Positions 36,060 to 48,610 of a stretch of 64,000 nt of DNA are shown piece by piece. The position numbers were made by a program, and so were the translations under genes. Every line of letters starts with the position of its first letter. Within the stretch, counting starts at the first letter, position 1. The notes below the pieces were generated by a model, which was not told the DNA's origin, did no database searches, and saw only the letters and a list, made by a program, of their open reading frames with translations. This DNA is from Alisma plantago-aquatica (lineage: Eukaryota; Streptophyta; Magnoliopsida; Alismatales; Alismataceae): assembly GCA_963693085.1 (NCBI GenBank), contig OY856413.1, positions 543,514,879 through 543,578,878 on the forward strand. Direction: 5' to 3'.

Positions 36060-39000
36060 CTAATATTGTGATCTTTTATCAATTAACAATCCTTCATTGT
36101 GATCCTCGTGAACATACAAGTCATTCTGATCCCCAACTTCAATGTTTGGTGGTGTTGGCAACCCAACTGAGAATGGACTAGAGTCATCATACTTATCATA
36201 GTACTCTTCTTCATCTATAGGATCTTCAATGAACTGTCTTTTACCATAAAGAACAACTGACCATTTATCATTTGTAGGATCATCAATATAAAATACTTAT
36301 TTTGCCTGTCATGCCAATATGAATGGTTCACCCTTCTCGCCAATCTTTTCAAAGTTCACTAACATGAAGCCTAATTCATCCACTATAACTCCTTTGTTGT
36401 TGTCAACCCAATTACATTTAAAGAGTGGAATTCTGAAATCTACATAGTCAAACTCCCATATGTCTTCAATGACACCGTAATATGACATTTTACCTTCACG
36501 TGGACTCTTATCCTTTGCACTTGCAAAAAACAATGAAGACACTTGAAGGGTGACCCCACTATTTTGGACGACACTCTTATCATCTTGACGCTTTGTGTAA
36601 TATGAGAATCCATTTATGTCAAACCATTCATAAGCCATAATATTCAATTTTGGTTTAAAGGTGAGGCATTTGATAGTTTCAGTAAGATTATCTGGTGTTT
36701 GAGATAGTTGATGTAAGAATTTATCTTCAAACCACTTAATAAATGTCTTGTTATGCTCTCTAGCAAGCCACATTGAATTGGACCGAGGATATTGTCTCTT
36801 CATGATATTGGTATGTTCCTCGATATAAACACTCACTTCATCGATGTTGTGTAAAATATACAAGTCTCCAACTGCTCATGGTTGATTACTTTCACCCGTG
36901 ATCCCAAAATTCCTTTGCCAAAATGCTCCTCAATATTCTTGTCATTCACAGGACCGTCATTAGCACTCAGAAAGTCATTGCAAAAATCCACAACCTCTCT
37001 CACCACATAACCCTCAATAATACTCCCTTCAGGCCGATAACGGTTTTGAACATTACCTTTAAAAATGCTCATGTATCGTTCAAAGGGATACATCCAATGC
37101 AAGAAAATTGGTCCCAACATTTTCACTTCCCTAGTCAAGTGGACAACAAGATGTACCATGGTATCAAAGAATGAAGGAGGAAAATACATCTCAAGCTGAC
37201 ATAGGGTAACAACCACTTCTCTTTGCAATTTCTCAAGAGTATCAGGGTCAATAACTTTGCTGCACAGACTGTTGAAAAAGAAACAAAGTCTGGTGATTGC
37301 AAACCGTACATGCTTCGGCAATATAGATCAAATTGCCACAGGCAATATTTGTTGCATTAGAGTGCGACAATCATGAGATTTAAGACCTATCAACTTTAGA
37401 TCTTTCATTTATACCAATGTACGGATGTTGGATGAGTAACCCTGTGGCACCTTAACATTTATCAAGCATTCACAAAAAGCTTTCTTCTCCTTTCTAGACA
37501 ACGTGTAACAAGCGGGAGGTAAGTATGTTCTCCGATCAATACTAACTACTTCTGTTAATTCTGTCCTTATTCCCATTTCACGTAGGTCCATTCTGAATTT
37601 TATCCCATCTTTAGTCTTACCTGGTATATTCAACAGAGTACTGATGACGCTATCACATACATTTTTCTCAACGTGCATGATGTCGATACAATGCCTGACT
37701 GTCAAAGAACTCCAATAAGGAAGATCCCAAAATATTGACTTCTTCTTGAATAAAGACTTGTCACTATGTGTAGCCATCATACATTGTGATCTCTTATCAA
37801 ATTCATTGGTGATCTCTTTTACTCTTTCATAAACATCCTCCCCTAATATAGGTTTAGGTGCACTCTGTTCCTCATTCCGTCCATTGAATGCTTTGCGCAA
37901 CCTACGATACGAATGAAATTTTGGAAGTAACATTCGATGACCAAGATATACAGTCTTGCCTCTGTGTTTTAGTCATATTGAATCAGTGTTCTCTTCACAT
38001 ATAGGACACGCTTTAGATCCTTTGACACTATATCCAGACAAATTCCCATACGTTGGAAAGTCATTCACAATGCAAAACAACATAGTGTGCAAACGAAATG
38101 TCTCTCTTCGTGAAGTATCATAGGTCATCACACCTTCACCCCAGAGCTTCTTCAAGTCATCAATCATAGGTTCAAGATAAACGCCGATATCATTTCTAGG
38201 TTGTTTAGGGCCCGATATCAAAGATGACAACATAACATACTTATTTTTCATACACAACCAGGGAGGAAGATTGTATATAACAAGCATAACTGGCCAAGTG
38301 CTATGTTGGCTGCTCAATATCCCATACAGATTCATCCCATCTGTACAAACCCCAAGTCTTAGATTCATGTCTTCTTCACCGAATTCAGGGTACAATAAAT
38401 CAATCTTCTACCACTGTGGGGAATCAGACGCATGTCGTAGGATCCCATCATTATTTTTCTTAACATTTGCATGCCACCTCAAATTCTTCACATCTATAAG
38501 ATTGGGAAACAAGTGTTGAAACTGTGGTATTATAGGTAGATACCACATCACCATGGCAGGAGAACCAGTTTTAGACTCCTCTGAAGTCGTCAATTTATAC
38601 CTTGACACACCACATTTCGGACAATCTTTCAAATCCACATAGTCCTTTTGAAATAATACACAATCATTTGGGCATGCATGTATCTTCTTGGCCTCCATTC
38701 CCATTGTGTACAACAATTTCTTTAACTAGTATGTTGAGATTGGCAGCTCGTTTCCTTCAGGAAGAATTTCTTTCAACAAAGACAACAATGACGTGAAGCT
38801 TTTGTCGCTCCATCGATTGTTAGCTTTCAGTTTATACAATCTCAACATAGCACTAAGTTTCATAAACTTACAACATGTGTATAACAGTATCTCAACATCA
38901 TGCACAATGTTTCTAAACATGTGAGGTAGATCGGTGTGCTCTACCCCACAATTATCCAGCATCACATCAACGATCACTACTGGAACTGGTTCGTTCACAT

Positions 39001-39307
39001 CTATGTCATCGAAGACAATTTCTTCTTCCACACAAGCACTGCTATCGAAATCCATTGATTTCAGGTTTGAAATCTCTCCATGCCAATGCCATTTTGTATA
39101 GCCTTGTACAATCTCATTGCACATGACATGACTTTTGATTTCGTCACCAATGCTGACTTTCAAGTTGTTACCACAATTCCTACATGGACAGTAGAATCTA
39201 TCTCCAGGTTGTTTCCTATGTTCCTCGGTAAATCTAATAAACTGGTCAAGACCAGAAATAAACTCAGGGGTGCAGCAATTTGGAATAGACATCCATGATC
39301 TATCCAT
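36060..39307 (-). pseudogene. CACTA TNP2-type transposase, broken by stops and one frameshift
   Basis: One long frame runs from ATG at 39307 to about 36840, then shifts by one near 36850 and continues to TAG at 36060. Domains in order: Transpos_assoc (MDRSWMSIPNC to YTKWHWHGE, 39307-39060); TNP2 with CPKCGVSRYK (near 38610), CTDGMNLYGILSSQHSTWP (about 38345), NDIGVYLEPMIDDLK (about 38190) and IMHVEKNVCDS (about 37670); DUF4218 with MYPFERYMSIFKGNV (about 37065); DUF4216 with PLFKCNWVDN (about 36410); and a tail with VFYIDDPTNDKWSVVLYGKR. In-frame stops lie near 38724, 38406, 37971, 37407 and 37329, with two more at 36290-36305. The first Met matches the family start. In live elements the protein cuts the CACTA termini. 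Recognition is confident; activity is excluded. Confidence 0.9.
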
Positions 39308-39427
39308 TCTATGATCAAAGAGAAAACAAGTATATATTAGAACAAGATTAGGGTCTAGGGTTAAAAGATTAGGGTTTATGGTTAAAACTTTAGAGTTTAA
39401 GGTCTTATATATAATTAATGGTTAAAA

Positions 39428-39547
39428 CATCCTAAGTGAGAATAGATGTTCAAGAACAGTCCCAAACCGAGGACTGTCCAAGATTTACTCCTAATGAGTA
39501 AATCTTGGACGGGTTTCTAGGCCAACAAATACATGTGATGTCATTCT
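39428..39547 (+). repeat. 120-bp repeat unit, copy 1, with internal hairpin
   Basis: Nearly identical to 39744-39863 in the same orientation. It starts catcctaagtgag and holds a perfect 14-bp stem (tccaagatttactc, 5-nt loop, inverse arm) at 39477-39509. The same start motif recurs inverted at 39579-39600 (ttcttgaacacctaatctc). So 39431-39600 resembles a small element with terminal inverted repeats of about 24 bp. Confidence 0.8.
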
Positions 39548-39602
39548 TATATATAATAAATGTGTACCCCCTATCCCATTCTTGAACACCTAATCTCACT
39601 AG

Positions 39603-39743
39603 TAAGTGTATAATGTGTATTGGGTTTTCAAGAAAATTTTGGTAGCATTTCCCCGCTGTTCTCCAAGTACATATGTACTTAGAGAACAAATTGGAAAATG
39701 CTATCGAAATTTTCTTGAAAACCCAATACACATTATACACTTA
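39603..39743. repeat. 140-bp near-palindrome (long hairpin)
   Basis: Arms of about 70 bp meet at gtacatatgtac (39667-39678). The outer 37 bp of the arms, starting taagtgtataatgtgtatt, are perfect complements. The inner part has mismatches and a one-base length difference. Transcribed RNA would form a miRNA-precursor-like or siRNA-producing hairpin. It may equally be a foldback MITE. It lies exactly between an inverted and a direct copy of the neighbouring unit. Confidence 0.85.
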
Positions 39744-39863
39744 CATCCTAAGTGAGATTAGGTGTTCAAGAACAGTCCCAAACCGGGGACTATCCAAGAT
39801 TTACTCCTAATGAGTAAATCTTGGACGGGTTTCTAGGCCAACAAATACATGTGTTGTCATTCT
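39744..39863 (+). repeat. 120-bp repeat unit, copy 2
   Basis: Direct copy of 39428-39547, including the 14-bp stem. It diverges after tgtcattct and lacks the inverted terminal motif of copy 1. Confidence 0.8.
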
Positions 39864-40134
39864 ATAACATTGATTTCAACATTTTGAGTGTCCATGCATG
39901 TTCATCATCAAGATAAAGATTACACATAAATTAGTATGACCTAGGGATGGAGAGATAATTCATAATTGATTTCAAAATTTCAAACTAGATAATGCATTAT
40001 CATCAATCTACATCATACAATAGGGATTCATGTAGATGTTAGGGAGACACATCACTATCGTCCCCTGACCTTGAGTTAGAGTAACTATGTACTCGACCTA
40101 GGCTCTCATAACCTTACTCTAATACCAAACGTTA
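39864..40134 (-). other. Remnant of gypsy-type internal sequence with primer binding site
   Basis: No coding potential. On the minus strand, 40127-40116 reads tggtattagagt, a one- to two-base variant of the initiator tRNA-Met PBS, seven bases from the LTR end at 40135. This marks it as the start of the internal region of a minus-strand element whose remainder is lost. Confidence 0.55.
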
Positions 40135-42938
40135 TGATGCCCCAATTCCCGTGCCATCTCTAATGACCCTGAAGACCGGAGAGTCAACCTTAGTAAACCA
40201 CTCTTAACTTTTTCTTTTCTTAATCACTTAAAATTAACTTAAAGGAAATTCTTTTAACATGGAATAAACTGAAACCTTACTAAAATGCGGAAGCAACTAC
40301 AATTTACTTTACTAGGTAGGTAAAGAAAATTTACACAACATATTACATTTTTCATACGGAATATAAAGCACAACAGATAACTTAAAACTAATCTACATGT
40401 TACATTACATTCTCTCTCTACCACACTAGACCGAGGGGAAAGGACTAAGAGACCTCTATCTAGCTATGAACTACCTTCTAAGAGCTTGGATGATAAGATC
40501 CTTCAACTTCCTCATGCTGATGCTGACCTGAAAAAAATATTTCAGTAGGTTGGTGAGCTACTGGCTCAGTGAATAGAATTTCACCCAACCATCATAGATA
40601 ACTCATTTATGTTTATTAAACTGAAATAAAATACAAGAATTACTACACTGAGAAGATCTAACAACTACAATTAGATACCACAGGGAATGTAAATATTACA
40701 TTAAAAGAACAACTATTGTGAAACTATACTCAAATCTTTCTTTGCCTTTCTTACTTATGAGAAACTCTTAAAACCTATATGAACATATTTTAGCTTATTC
40801 CCTAATCATATGCAGTGTACTCTACATATGAAGACTCGTAGAAAACTATGATATCACCATACAAGACTTAGCTGACACACCCGGGAATGTTAAGCATGAC
40901 TACGTCACTGGTCTACAATAGGAAAATGGTTCTCTGGCCTCAGCACACCTATTATGCCGTAAAAATAGGACCCCTCTTCTAACCTAAGCACACAGGCAGA
41001 GAGTCATGCCACCTATTGGCTTTACTATACTCTAGTGCCACCAGGATCTATGGTTGATGTTGGACACTACATTCTGTATTTTAAGGAGACTCTACTAGGG
41101 GTTCATCCCCCATACCACCTGTTAGTATGTTCCGACCCTGCTAGGGTTAGGTCATTTCATCCCTATGACACAGACCTCTCATAGGGAATCTATGGTTTTC
41201 AGGGCTCTTAAGTCTATGGAAATCTCTTACTATATTGTATCTTTTCCCTTACTTATACTTGACTCTAGTATCTCTATGGTACCACATCTATTTATTTGAA
41301 GTTTATAAATACGACATGTATATCATCCTTAACTTGGCAGAGCAGTATATTCAAAACATTGTAATATACTGAGTAATTAACATACTATACATGCAGGTAG
41401 ACTGAAATACTTAAATAAATAGAATACATGTCCACTTGGCACTTATACACTGGAATTGTGCAATTAAACATCTTAATATACTGATAAGACCTAATTACTT
41501 GGCATACGAGTAATTGTCATTTTCACCTATAAATTATTTGTACTTTCTTGGAAAATGTGCACATCGACCCTAATCTTGAGTTGTGAATCACATAACTTAA
41601 TTCAGAGTTAATTGCTTGACATGCCAATATTGATTAATAATAACTGAGAATTTCTAACCATGTCCTTGGGAAACACGCCAATCCATTTTAATACTAACCA
41701 CACATATTAACTATAACTTGGAGCGTGCAAATAGGTTTCCATTGAACATCACAAGTCATCACTCTTTGAAATGCGTAATTAGTAAATTACTAGAATCGTA
41801 CAGCCTAAGTTTATACCCAAACCGTACAACAAGTGTAACCCTGGGGTCATGCACAAAGTAAGTTGTTCCACTGTCTTCAATCTCTTAAACTGAACAAACT
41901 AGGATCATACAAAGTGTGAAGAAGAGAAACATGCAATAAAAAGTCAGGCGACACCAATACCACACGGCACCTGGGTAACCGTTGTTACCCGTGAATAACA
42001 CAGTTCTAACCGAAAACACCCATTTATTGGAGTTAAATCTTGCTTGATGAGTGAGATTGTACTCACAGAGAATGGGGGTGGCCAAAATTGACTGAAAATG
42101 CGTCCAAAGCCTTCTTCTGGGAGTCAACAGGGTCGTCTTCAACCTTGGGCATCCTAGATTTGAGACCTACTTCACACAGCAGGTTCAATCATGCACATCG
42201 GAAGGAGATAGCTTGGCTAATCATTGTTGCTCGTGGCTAGGTGGTTGCAGATTCGTGCTTGGGCCTCAAGGCCAGACTCGGTGGCACCGATTCGAGGTGC
42301 TGGCCGCACCAAAATGATCTCTGGTCGGCATCACAGATTTTGTGCACCCACTGCTGCTGGGGGCGCCGCCCTCGCTGGTCAAGGTGTGAGCTAGGGTGAG
42401 GAAGAGAGGAAGAAGAAGAGGTAGAAGCAAAATGCCCAGCACTCAGCTCTATGGAGCCCTAGAAATCGCCCCCGCTCCACTCCTCTGTTGGTCGATCAGC
42501 AGCGCTATGTGTGCCCACTTCAAGTGGTGTTCTTCCTGATCAGGAGGAAGGGGATAAGGGAAAGGGGGCTAATATTATTCCACTAATGGGTAAATTGTGG
42601 TTTAAACCCTAAAACTTCAAACTTTCATAACTTTCTCTCTACAAGTCTGAATTATGTGATTTTTGTTTCATTATTTTAAGCACGAGATTCTCTACCTTAT
42701 CAAGGCATAAAAACAGAATAACTAAACCATATTATCTAGGTTAATCATCTTAGGTAATTAACTTAACGATTAACATTGTAGTTAACATTAATTACATCAG
42801 ATGAATCAATCTCGACTTATGATTCACATCTTAGCTTATCTTGATTAACCATGATGTTTAACAAGGTACTTAGCACTAATCAAGGTACTTCATGCTAGTC
42901 GAGGTACTTACTCACTAACCTCAATGTGGGTTGTAACA
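40135..42938 (-). mobile_element. Ty3/gypsy-type 5' LTR, minus strand, 2.8 kb
   Basis: Plus-strand edges are tgatgcccc (40135) and ttgtaaca (42938), so on the element strand it runs TGTTACAACCC...GGGGCATCA with proper TG/CA ends. The PBS-like site lies just outside the 3' end. The flanks (cgtta and ttcca) do not match, in line with an element whose other LTR is missing rather than a solo LTR. It contains gcccaagc-type GC-rich sequence at 42.2-42.5 kb but no long reading frame. The start resembles the LTR at 63177, suggesting a related group. Confidence 0.7.
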
Positions 42939-43396
42939 TTCCACCTCCACTTATCTATTGAGCTATTGTTTGGGACAGATCTAGAGAGAAAGGAGGCCAA
43001 GGACTCCAGAAGATCAAGGAGGAGGACCAAAAGATGAGGTATGGCTTATGTGGAGGATAAGGAGAGAGAGACACCTCTCCTTTATGGGCTAAATCCCTTC
43101 TTCTTCTCCTTTCTTCCACTGTTCTCCTTAGTTTCTGTGCAATGATGTTCTTTCATCTTTGTTCAGTGCCAACTATGCTTGTTCATGGCTAGTTGAGCCC
43201 CTTAGTATATGTACTTTTCCCTTAAGAAAGTAGATTTAATTTAGATCTAATATGTTAGTTGTATTATCTTCTCTTTCTGGTGATGATTGCTAGTTTGGTT
43301 AATCTCTTTCTTGCTTGAACTTCTATTTCTACCTATATCGAGAGATTTGTTATAGAAATAGATAAGAAAAGATAGTTTGGATCAGAGCCAGAAAGG
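42939..43396 (+). other. LTR-like sequence (possibly Athila/Tat type), left of the LARD
   Basis: No gene. The text resembles the R-U5 part of Athila/Tat LTRs (gttcatggctagttgagcccc, then gtttggttaatctctttc). Its continuation across the LARD insertion is at 51825, because both sides share the ATGAC duplication. Assignment is tentative. Confidence 0.35.
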
Positions 43397-43401
43397 ATGA
43401 C
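43397..43401. repeat. Target-site duplication of the LARD, left
   Basis: atgac, identical to 51820-51824. Confidence 0.9.
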
Positions 43402-46400
43402 TGTGATAACCTAGAATTTTAGGGAAAATTTAAATTGAGGAATCGAGTATTCGAGTATGGACTCTTTTACATTGATAAGGGTTGATCAGAGATGCGACAT
43501 ATGATTGTGAAATCTAATTGAGTTCAACTATGATGGTGGCTTTTGTAAGTTAATTTAAGTATTTATGAGATTAAACATGTTGTAGTGATATACATAAATC
43601 TGAATGGTTGAAGAGCGATTCTGAAATTCCATCAAGATTGTACTAAGTGAGTTGAAGTTGTCCGACTATAGTTATAGATCAATTATTAATCATCTTTGAT
43701 CATTCCAATCCTAGATATGATGTTATTTGGAATAACGATTTAGTAGGTCAAGATGAGTATATGTTTGGAATTTCAATTTTAATTGGGTATCTGATTTAAT
43801 GATATGGAAGATTTATGATACTAGATTATTTAATTACATAGGAATGAGAAATATACTCGACAATTTTATTAACTGGTCACAGGGCACTTGTTCCCATCAT
43901 CTTCCAGTTCCGAAATCAGAGGAGTAGGTGGCCGCAATCTAGACACTTAAAGAAGTAGTCATGACGATGAATCTGGGAGACTAGCTAAGTACGCTCACTC
44001 CATCGCACTCCCTGGATCTAAACAAACCCTCACAAGCCTCTTAGGGTAGGGAGAAGAGAGATACCAACATCTCATTTCACTCACCTCACCACTGTCGTAT
44101 GCAGCAGAATTACAGTAGGAAGAAGTCGTGAAGGAGTAGAGAGGATGGTGTATGGTAGAGGAGACTGGTCCTAGAAGCATTGCATCAAAGGGATGAGTCT
44201 GAACACACACTTAGGAGAAGCAGAGGCTGGTTTGACCCTCACAGATCGCTCGCTAGATTTGCTTCTTGTGGCAGCGACGCAGGCTGAACGGAGAACAGCG
44301 GATAGGCTTGTAGTGCAGAGAATGCACAGATAGAGGCTTATGGCAGAGGAACACACAAACTAAGGAAGATTGGCCTGCCACTGGTCAAATGTTGAAGAAG
44401 GGACTCGACGGCAGTGCTTCATCCCAAGGAGACATGCGGCGGCCGACGGTTTGGTGTGGTGAAGCAGAACCCACGCATGCAGGTGCAACACTGAGATCGT
44501 GTGGAACGCATGCTGGCAATGCAGGGATCTGTAGATCAAAGTGGATGGAAGCTTGAAGGGTGAGCGATTAGCATCTTCGCATCAGATGTTGCTCATCGGA
44601 GCTGGCCGCGGTGGCGGCGGCCAACGCCGACGAGTTGGTGGAGGTCGAGCTCCACAGCATCATCCTAGGATGCGAGCAACGGTGGAAGTCGCCAAAACTG
44701 ATGGGGGTCTTAGAGGAAGAAAAGGAGGACTACAGCTACAGATTCCTCTCACCGGAGGAGACCAGTCACGGCGGTAGTCTGCGCAGGGAGACGAACACAA
44801 CCGTATGCGTGCTCGTGTTCTTTGCGAGAGAGGACCAGGTCCAGTAGAAATAAACCAGCCAAATTCTAGACTAGACTAGGCAGACCAACCATTAAATCGG
44901 TCAGCTCAACTACGAACCCAGGAAACCAAGGAGTGAAGCCACGTGGCAGACCAAGATTGGCCAATAAATGGTAATTCTCAGAATTTCCCCTGATCTTGCA
45001 TAACTCATAATAAATAGCTCGCTTATCAGAAAAATACAAATAAGGTACCGAAATTCTCAGAAAAATGTGTAGAATAATATGAAATCATAATATTAGGATT
45101 TTGATCCACTACTATCAGTGATATCTTATTAGTTGTAAAATTCTTAGTTCATGAGTAATAAATATCAATTGATGACATCAAATTTTGGGAAAATGTCAGT
45201 TAGTCCATAATCATGTTTATAATCCATCTGAAGTAATAAATACTAATGTTGATGCACGAAATCATGTAATTTGTATAATATGGCTAATTAGGGCTAATAA
45301 CCCTAATTAATATGCAATAAATACATACATGCTCAATAATTGATGAAATTTATAGAGTAAGCTCATATCTGTATTTGGAAACTCAGTTTTAATTATGAGA
45401 TCATGATGATGCATAGAATTAATGTTATATGAAGAGCACCCTTAATACATGTGATGTAACCCTAATATGGTTAATGAAAGTGACATAATGATTAATATGT
45501 CCACATAATAATATGACACATGAGTATATCCAGTTAATGAACTGTAATATGGAAAATGACATCAGTAAGATAAATATAAGGTAAGAATACAAGTAATCAT
45601 GAGAAAAACATAATGATCTAAGTAAACCCTAAAATGAACATGACTAGGGTTAAGATGATCAGAATCTGATGCTAGTATATGATTTGTTATTAACCAGGTG
45701 ATGACTAGATATCTAGATGAGCAAGAATGATTAGAAATCTCTGAACTCAGGTACTTGGGCTTTATCTAAGTATATGACTAGTTTTCTTGTGTGCAATAGT
45801 TATGATGTATTGCTTGTCTTTATTTGATAATATTGCTTGGATGTACTATGATTGTAGTATCTTCGCCATGTTAATAAGAACAACAAAGAGTATAGATGGT
45901 TTGTAGCTACTAAGTGGATATATGCTCTCTCTCTCTCTCCCTCAATCCTCTATCTCCCCTCTAAATATAAGGTTGGCACTCGGTCCCCATAGCCCAAGGG
46001 GCGGGGAAAAATGAAGTGTGACATCTCTCTCTTCCCTCTAAATATAAGGTCAGCACTCGATCCCCATAGCCCAAGGGGTGGGGAAAAATGAAGTGCGACA
46101 CCACTTAGTAGTACAAATGCATCAAAAGGCATCTAAAAATGTGTTTACCTGATTATCACTTTAAATAATGTTTTCTTTTACTCTTTCTTTCTCAAGATTA
46201 TTTCAATTATGCAAGCACATTAGTATGTATCTTTCTACCCACGTGCACAACACCTTGTGTGTTGATTCATTGTTTCACGTATGTTTTAGGTTCAGAGATA
46301 GCGTGGGATAAAAGATGTGAAGTGAGCATTGTTCAGGTTGTACCTATTGTGTAGATCCTAGTTTAGCATACATGTTCTTAGACTGTAGAATTTTTCATTC

Positions 46401-46598
46401 AATATGTAATTGTAATCGTGTTGTAATAACTCATTTGTATAAATATACATGTTGAATGTTGAGAAATGTTATGATTGTATGTTCATGTATGCGTATTATG
46501 CTTCCGCATCACTTTCTGATATGAGTGGATGATGTTTTCGGATTCTGAGATCTCATTCCCAATAGGGTTTGGAGAAGCCAAAATCCGGGGACGTCACA
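43402..46598 (+). repeat. 5' LTR of the LARD
   Basis: 3197 bp, colinear with 48611-51819. By eye the two LTRs differ by scattered substitutions and small indels, for example gatggtggc versus gatgtgg near the start. A GC-rich part at 44.2-44.9 kb has short frames that are not maintained between the two LTRs and are not called as genes. A 77-bp tandem duplication lies at 45955-46108. Confidence 0.95.
45955..46108. repeat. 77-bp tandem duplication in the 5' LTR with TATA-like motif
   Basis: Two units, each starting ctctaaatataaggt and including agcccaagggg and ggggaaaaatgaagtg. The ctaaatataagg motif (45961 and 46038) is the best core-promoter candidate of this LTR, and it is present twice. Confidence 0.8.
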
Positions 46599-46600
46599 GT

Positions 46601-46612
46601 TGGTATCAGAGC
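46601..46612 (+). promoter_or_regulatory. Primer binding site of the LARD
   Basis: tggtatcagagc, the standard initiator tRNA-Met match, two bases after the 5' LTR. Confidence 0.95.
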
Positions 46613-48597
46613 ATGAACAATAGCTACACCTAATAATTGCTCACCATGAAACATTAAACCTAAATCTCACCTTTCACTTTAAACCTTAGAAACTTAGTAA
46701 GTTGTTCTATAGGAATAAGGTTTGACTTAGCCTCTAGGTTAGAACCTAGATGTTTGAGAACTAGGTTTAGACAAGTGTCTGAAACCCTTTCCATATAGAG
46801 CTCATATGTATTGGGTAGCTACACTAGTCTACACCTTGTTCGCACCATTTCACTAGGTGACATGGCACTAGACTATCTACTATGTGTTGGACACTCGAGT
46901 TTGCTGGTTTGGTTTTTTTTCCCAATCAGCTCGCACCTCGACAGTTTTCTCTGACGCCTTCTTTCTCGGAGAAAAACTATATAATATTGTATTAGATATA
47001 TGTAAATATAAAAATGTGTCCCTCACACTGGAGAGTAGTTAGTGTTCATGTAACCTAAGTGAAAGGGAGTGACATCAGTCTAGAAGAGAGAGTAGTCTAG
47101 ATTAGATGTCTATAGCCTTATCAAGATATGTGATACATGGAGTGGATGATAGAGTGATAGTTGAAATAAGCATGTGCAATCTTATCTAAGTTTGATCTCT
47201 GATGGTATAAGTTTCCTTATAAAGGTTTAAATTGTATACTAGTTGAATCCAATTTTGGAGAATTTAAGCAAAATCTTGATGATGAAAGTACATTCCTTTT
47301 TTCTACTTAAGATAAGCTAAGTTAAGATAGAGATGAATGTGCATGAGCCTCAAGCTCTTATACAAGGAGGATGTCTAGTGGTAGGATGAGATATGTGGTG
47401 AACTCTAGAGAGAGTAAGACCCATAAGGAGAAGGTCATAGGACCTAGACTCCAATATATGAGATATGTAAAAAAACAATGTCCTACACTAGATTACTCTT
47501 GAGTGTTGAGTTGAGTCCTTATGAATGATTCAAATCTATATGTGAGAATTGGGTAAAATAAAAGGATGGGTAGATGACCCATATGATAAAGTCAATCCTT
47601 TGGCTGAGTTAGGTCCTAGCTGGAGTGACATATTTTGTGAATCTCATCATTAGTTGCAAGTGAGGTAATATATGAACTCTAGTTATGAGAGTATGATGCT
47701 TTGTGCAAAAGATACTCAAAATACATGTTCTCCCTTCTTATTCTCTTTCTTAATATATGATGATAGAAACCTCACTTGAGCTATATAGATGACTTATATA
47801 TGAGGAGTCACTCACATAAGCTTGACCTATTATATATTTTCTTCCCCCTACATCATACATGTAGTACCCAAGATTGAAATCGTGATAAGTTTGACTTTAA
47901 AATATTCTCTTCCCCTTCATATTAAACATGAAAGATATGATGTTGAGATCATGGGATAAACTTAGTATATTCTCTTTTTCCCTTCACATAATACATGTAA
48001 GACATAAAAGTTGAATTCATGAACTTGATATAAAGATATTTTTAGATCATAGGATATATGATCATAAATATAGTTTGTAACTTTGATCCTTCTCAATGTA
48101 TGCTTCTAAGTTGAGTATGAATATCACACCATAGGGTGAAACCCTAATGGTCAAGCATGTTACGTAAGCCCTTCTTATGTAGAAAAATCCTACTATCAAG
48201 GATGAAGATAAATCTCCTCTAATTCTAAAATCATTGTAAGATGTTAATGATGATAGAATTGAATGATCTGAATATCATGGCATATAAACGAATTCCTCCT
48301 GAACTTTAAAATTATGAACAAAACTTGTACCCTTATTGGTGATGTAATCCTAAGATATCATAATGTCATGTGATGACTAAGACATTAAATGATGCTAGAT
48401 ACCTTAAAAAAATGCTTTCATCTATATAAGGTGGGGTGGGTACACCCTAAATGCTCTAAATCTTAGGATCACCACCTATGGTGCATGTAGAACTATGTCA
48501 ACTTTGGTACCTAAAAGTGGTGACATTTACAAAGTTGAACACTTCGATATCATCTTAAGTATGGCATTAGCTGAATTTCGAGGACGAAATTCCATAT
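46613..48597 (+). other. LARD internal region, non-coding
   Basis: About 2 kb with no recognisable retrotransposon protein segment in any frame. A second aaggtggggtggg at about 48427 resembles the polypurine tract. The last 100 bp carry gcattagctgaatttcgagg and the PPT context. Confidence 0.8.
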
Positions 48598-48610
48598 AAG
48601 GTGGGGTGAA
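48598..48610 (+). promoter_or_regulatory. Polypurine tract of the LARD
   Basis: aaggtggggtgaa, directly before the 3' LTR start tgtgataacc. Confidence 0.85.

Larger units (their letters stand above)
31447..39427 (-). mobile_element. CACTA (En/Spm) DNA transposon with two decayed genes
   Basis: The left terminus is marked by the copia LTR break at 31446 and a degenerate ctaatatagaacaagcc, apparently a decayed CACTA end. Inside are a subterminal repeat array, the second gene (32323-35804) and a TNP2-type transposase (36060-39307), both on the minus strand. This gene pair and order are typical of plant CACTA elements. No matching TAGTG-type terminus was found to the right. The stretch after 39307 runs into a repeat cluster, so the right boundary given is only the last position consistent with the 5' flank of the transposase. 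Confidence 0.8.

Noticed and set aside
39344..39400. Telomere-like words (ttagggt, tagggttt) near the CACTA transposase start
   Set aside because: Only three or four irregular words and no tandem array, so not an interstitial telomere.
31447..40134. A right-hand CACTA terminus (TAGTG on the plus strand)
   Set aside because: No TAGTG with matching subterminal repeats was found between 39307 and 40134. The cacta at about 40050 is in the wrong orientation.
44541..44847. Open frames with Gly/Arg-rich peptides in the LARD LTR, partly repeated at 49884-50197
   Set aside because: They lie in a non-coding LTR, and the two LTR copies do not keep the same frame or length.
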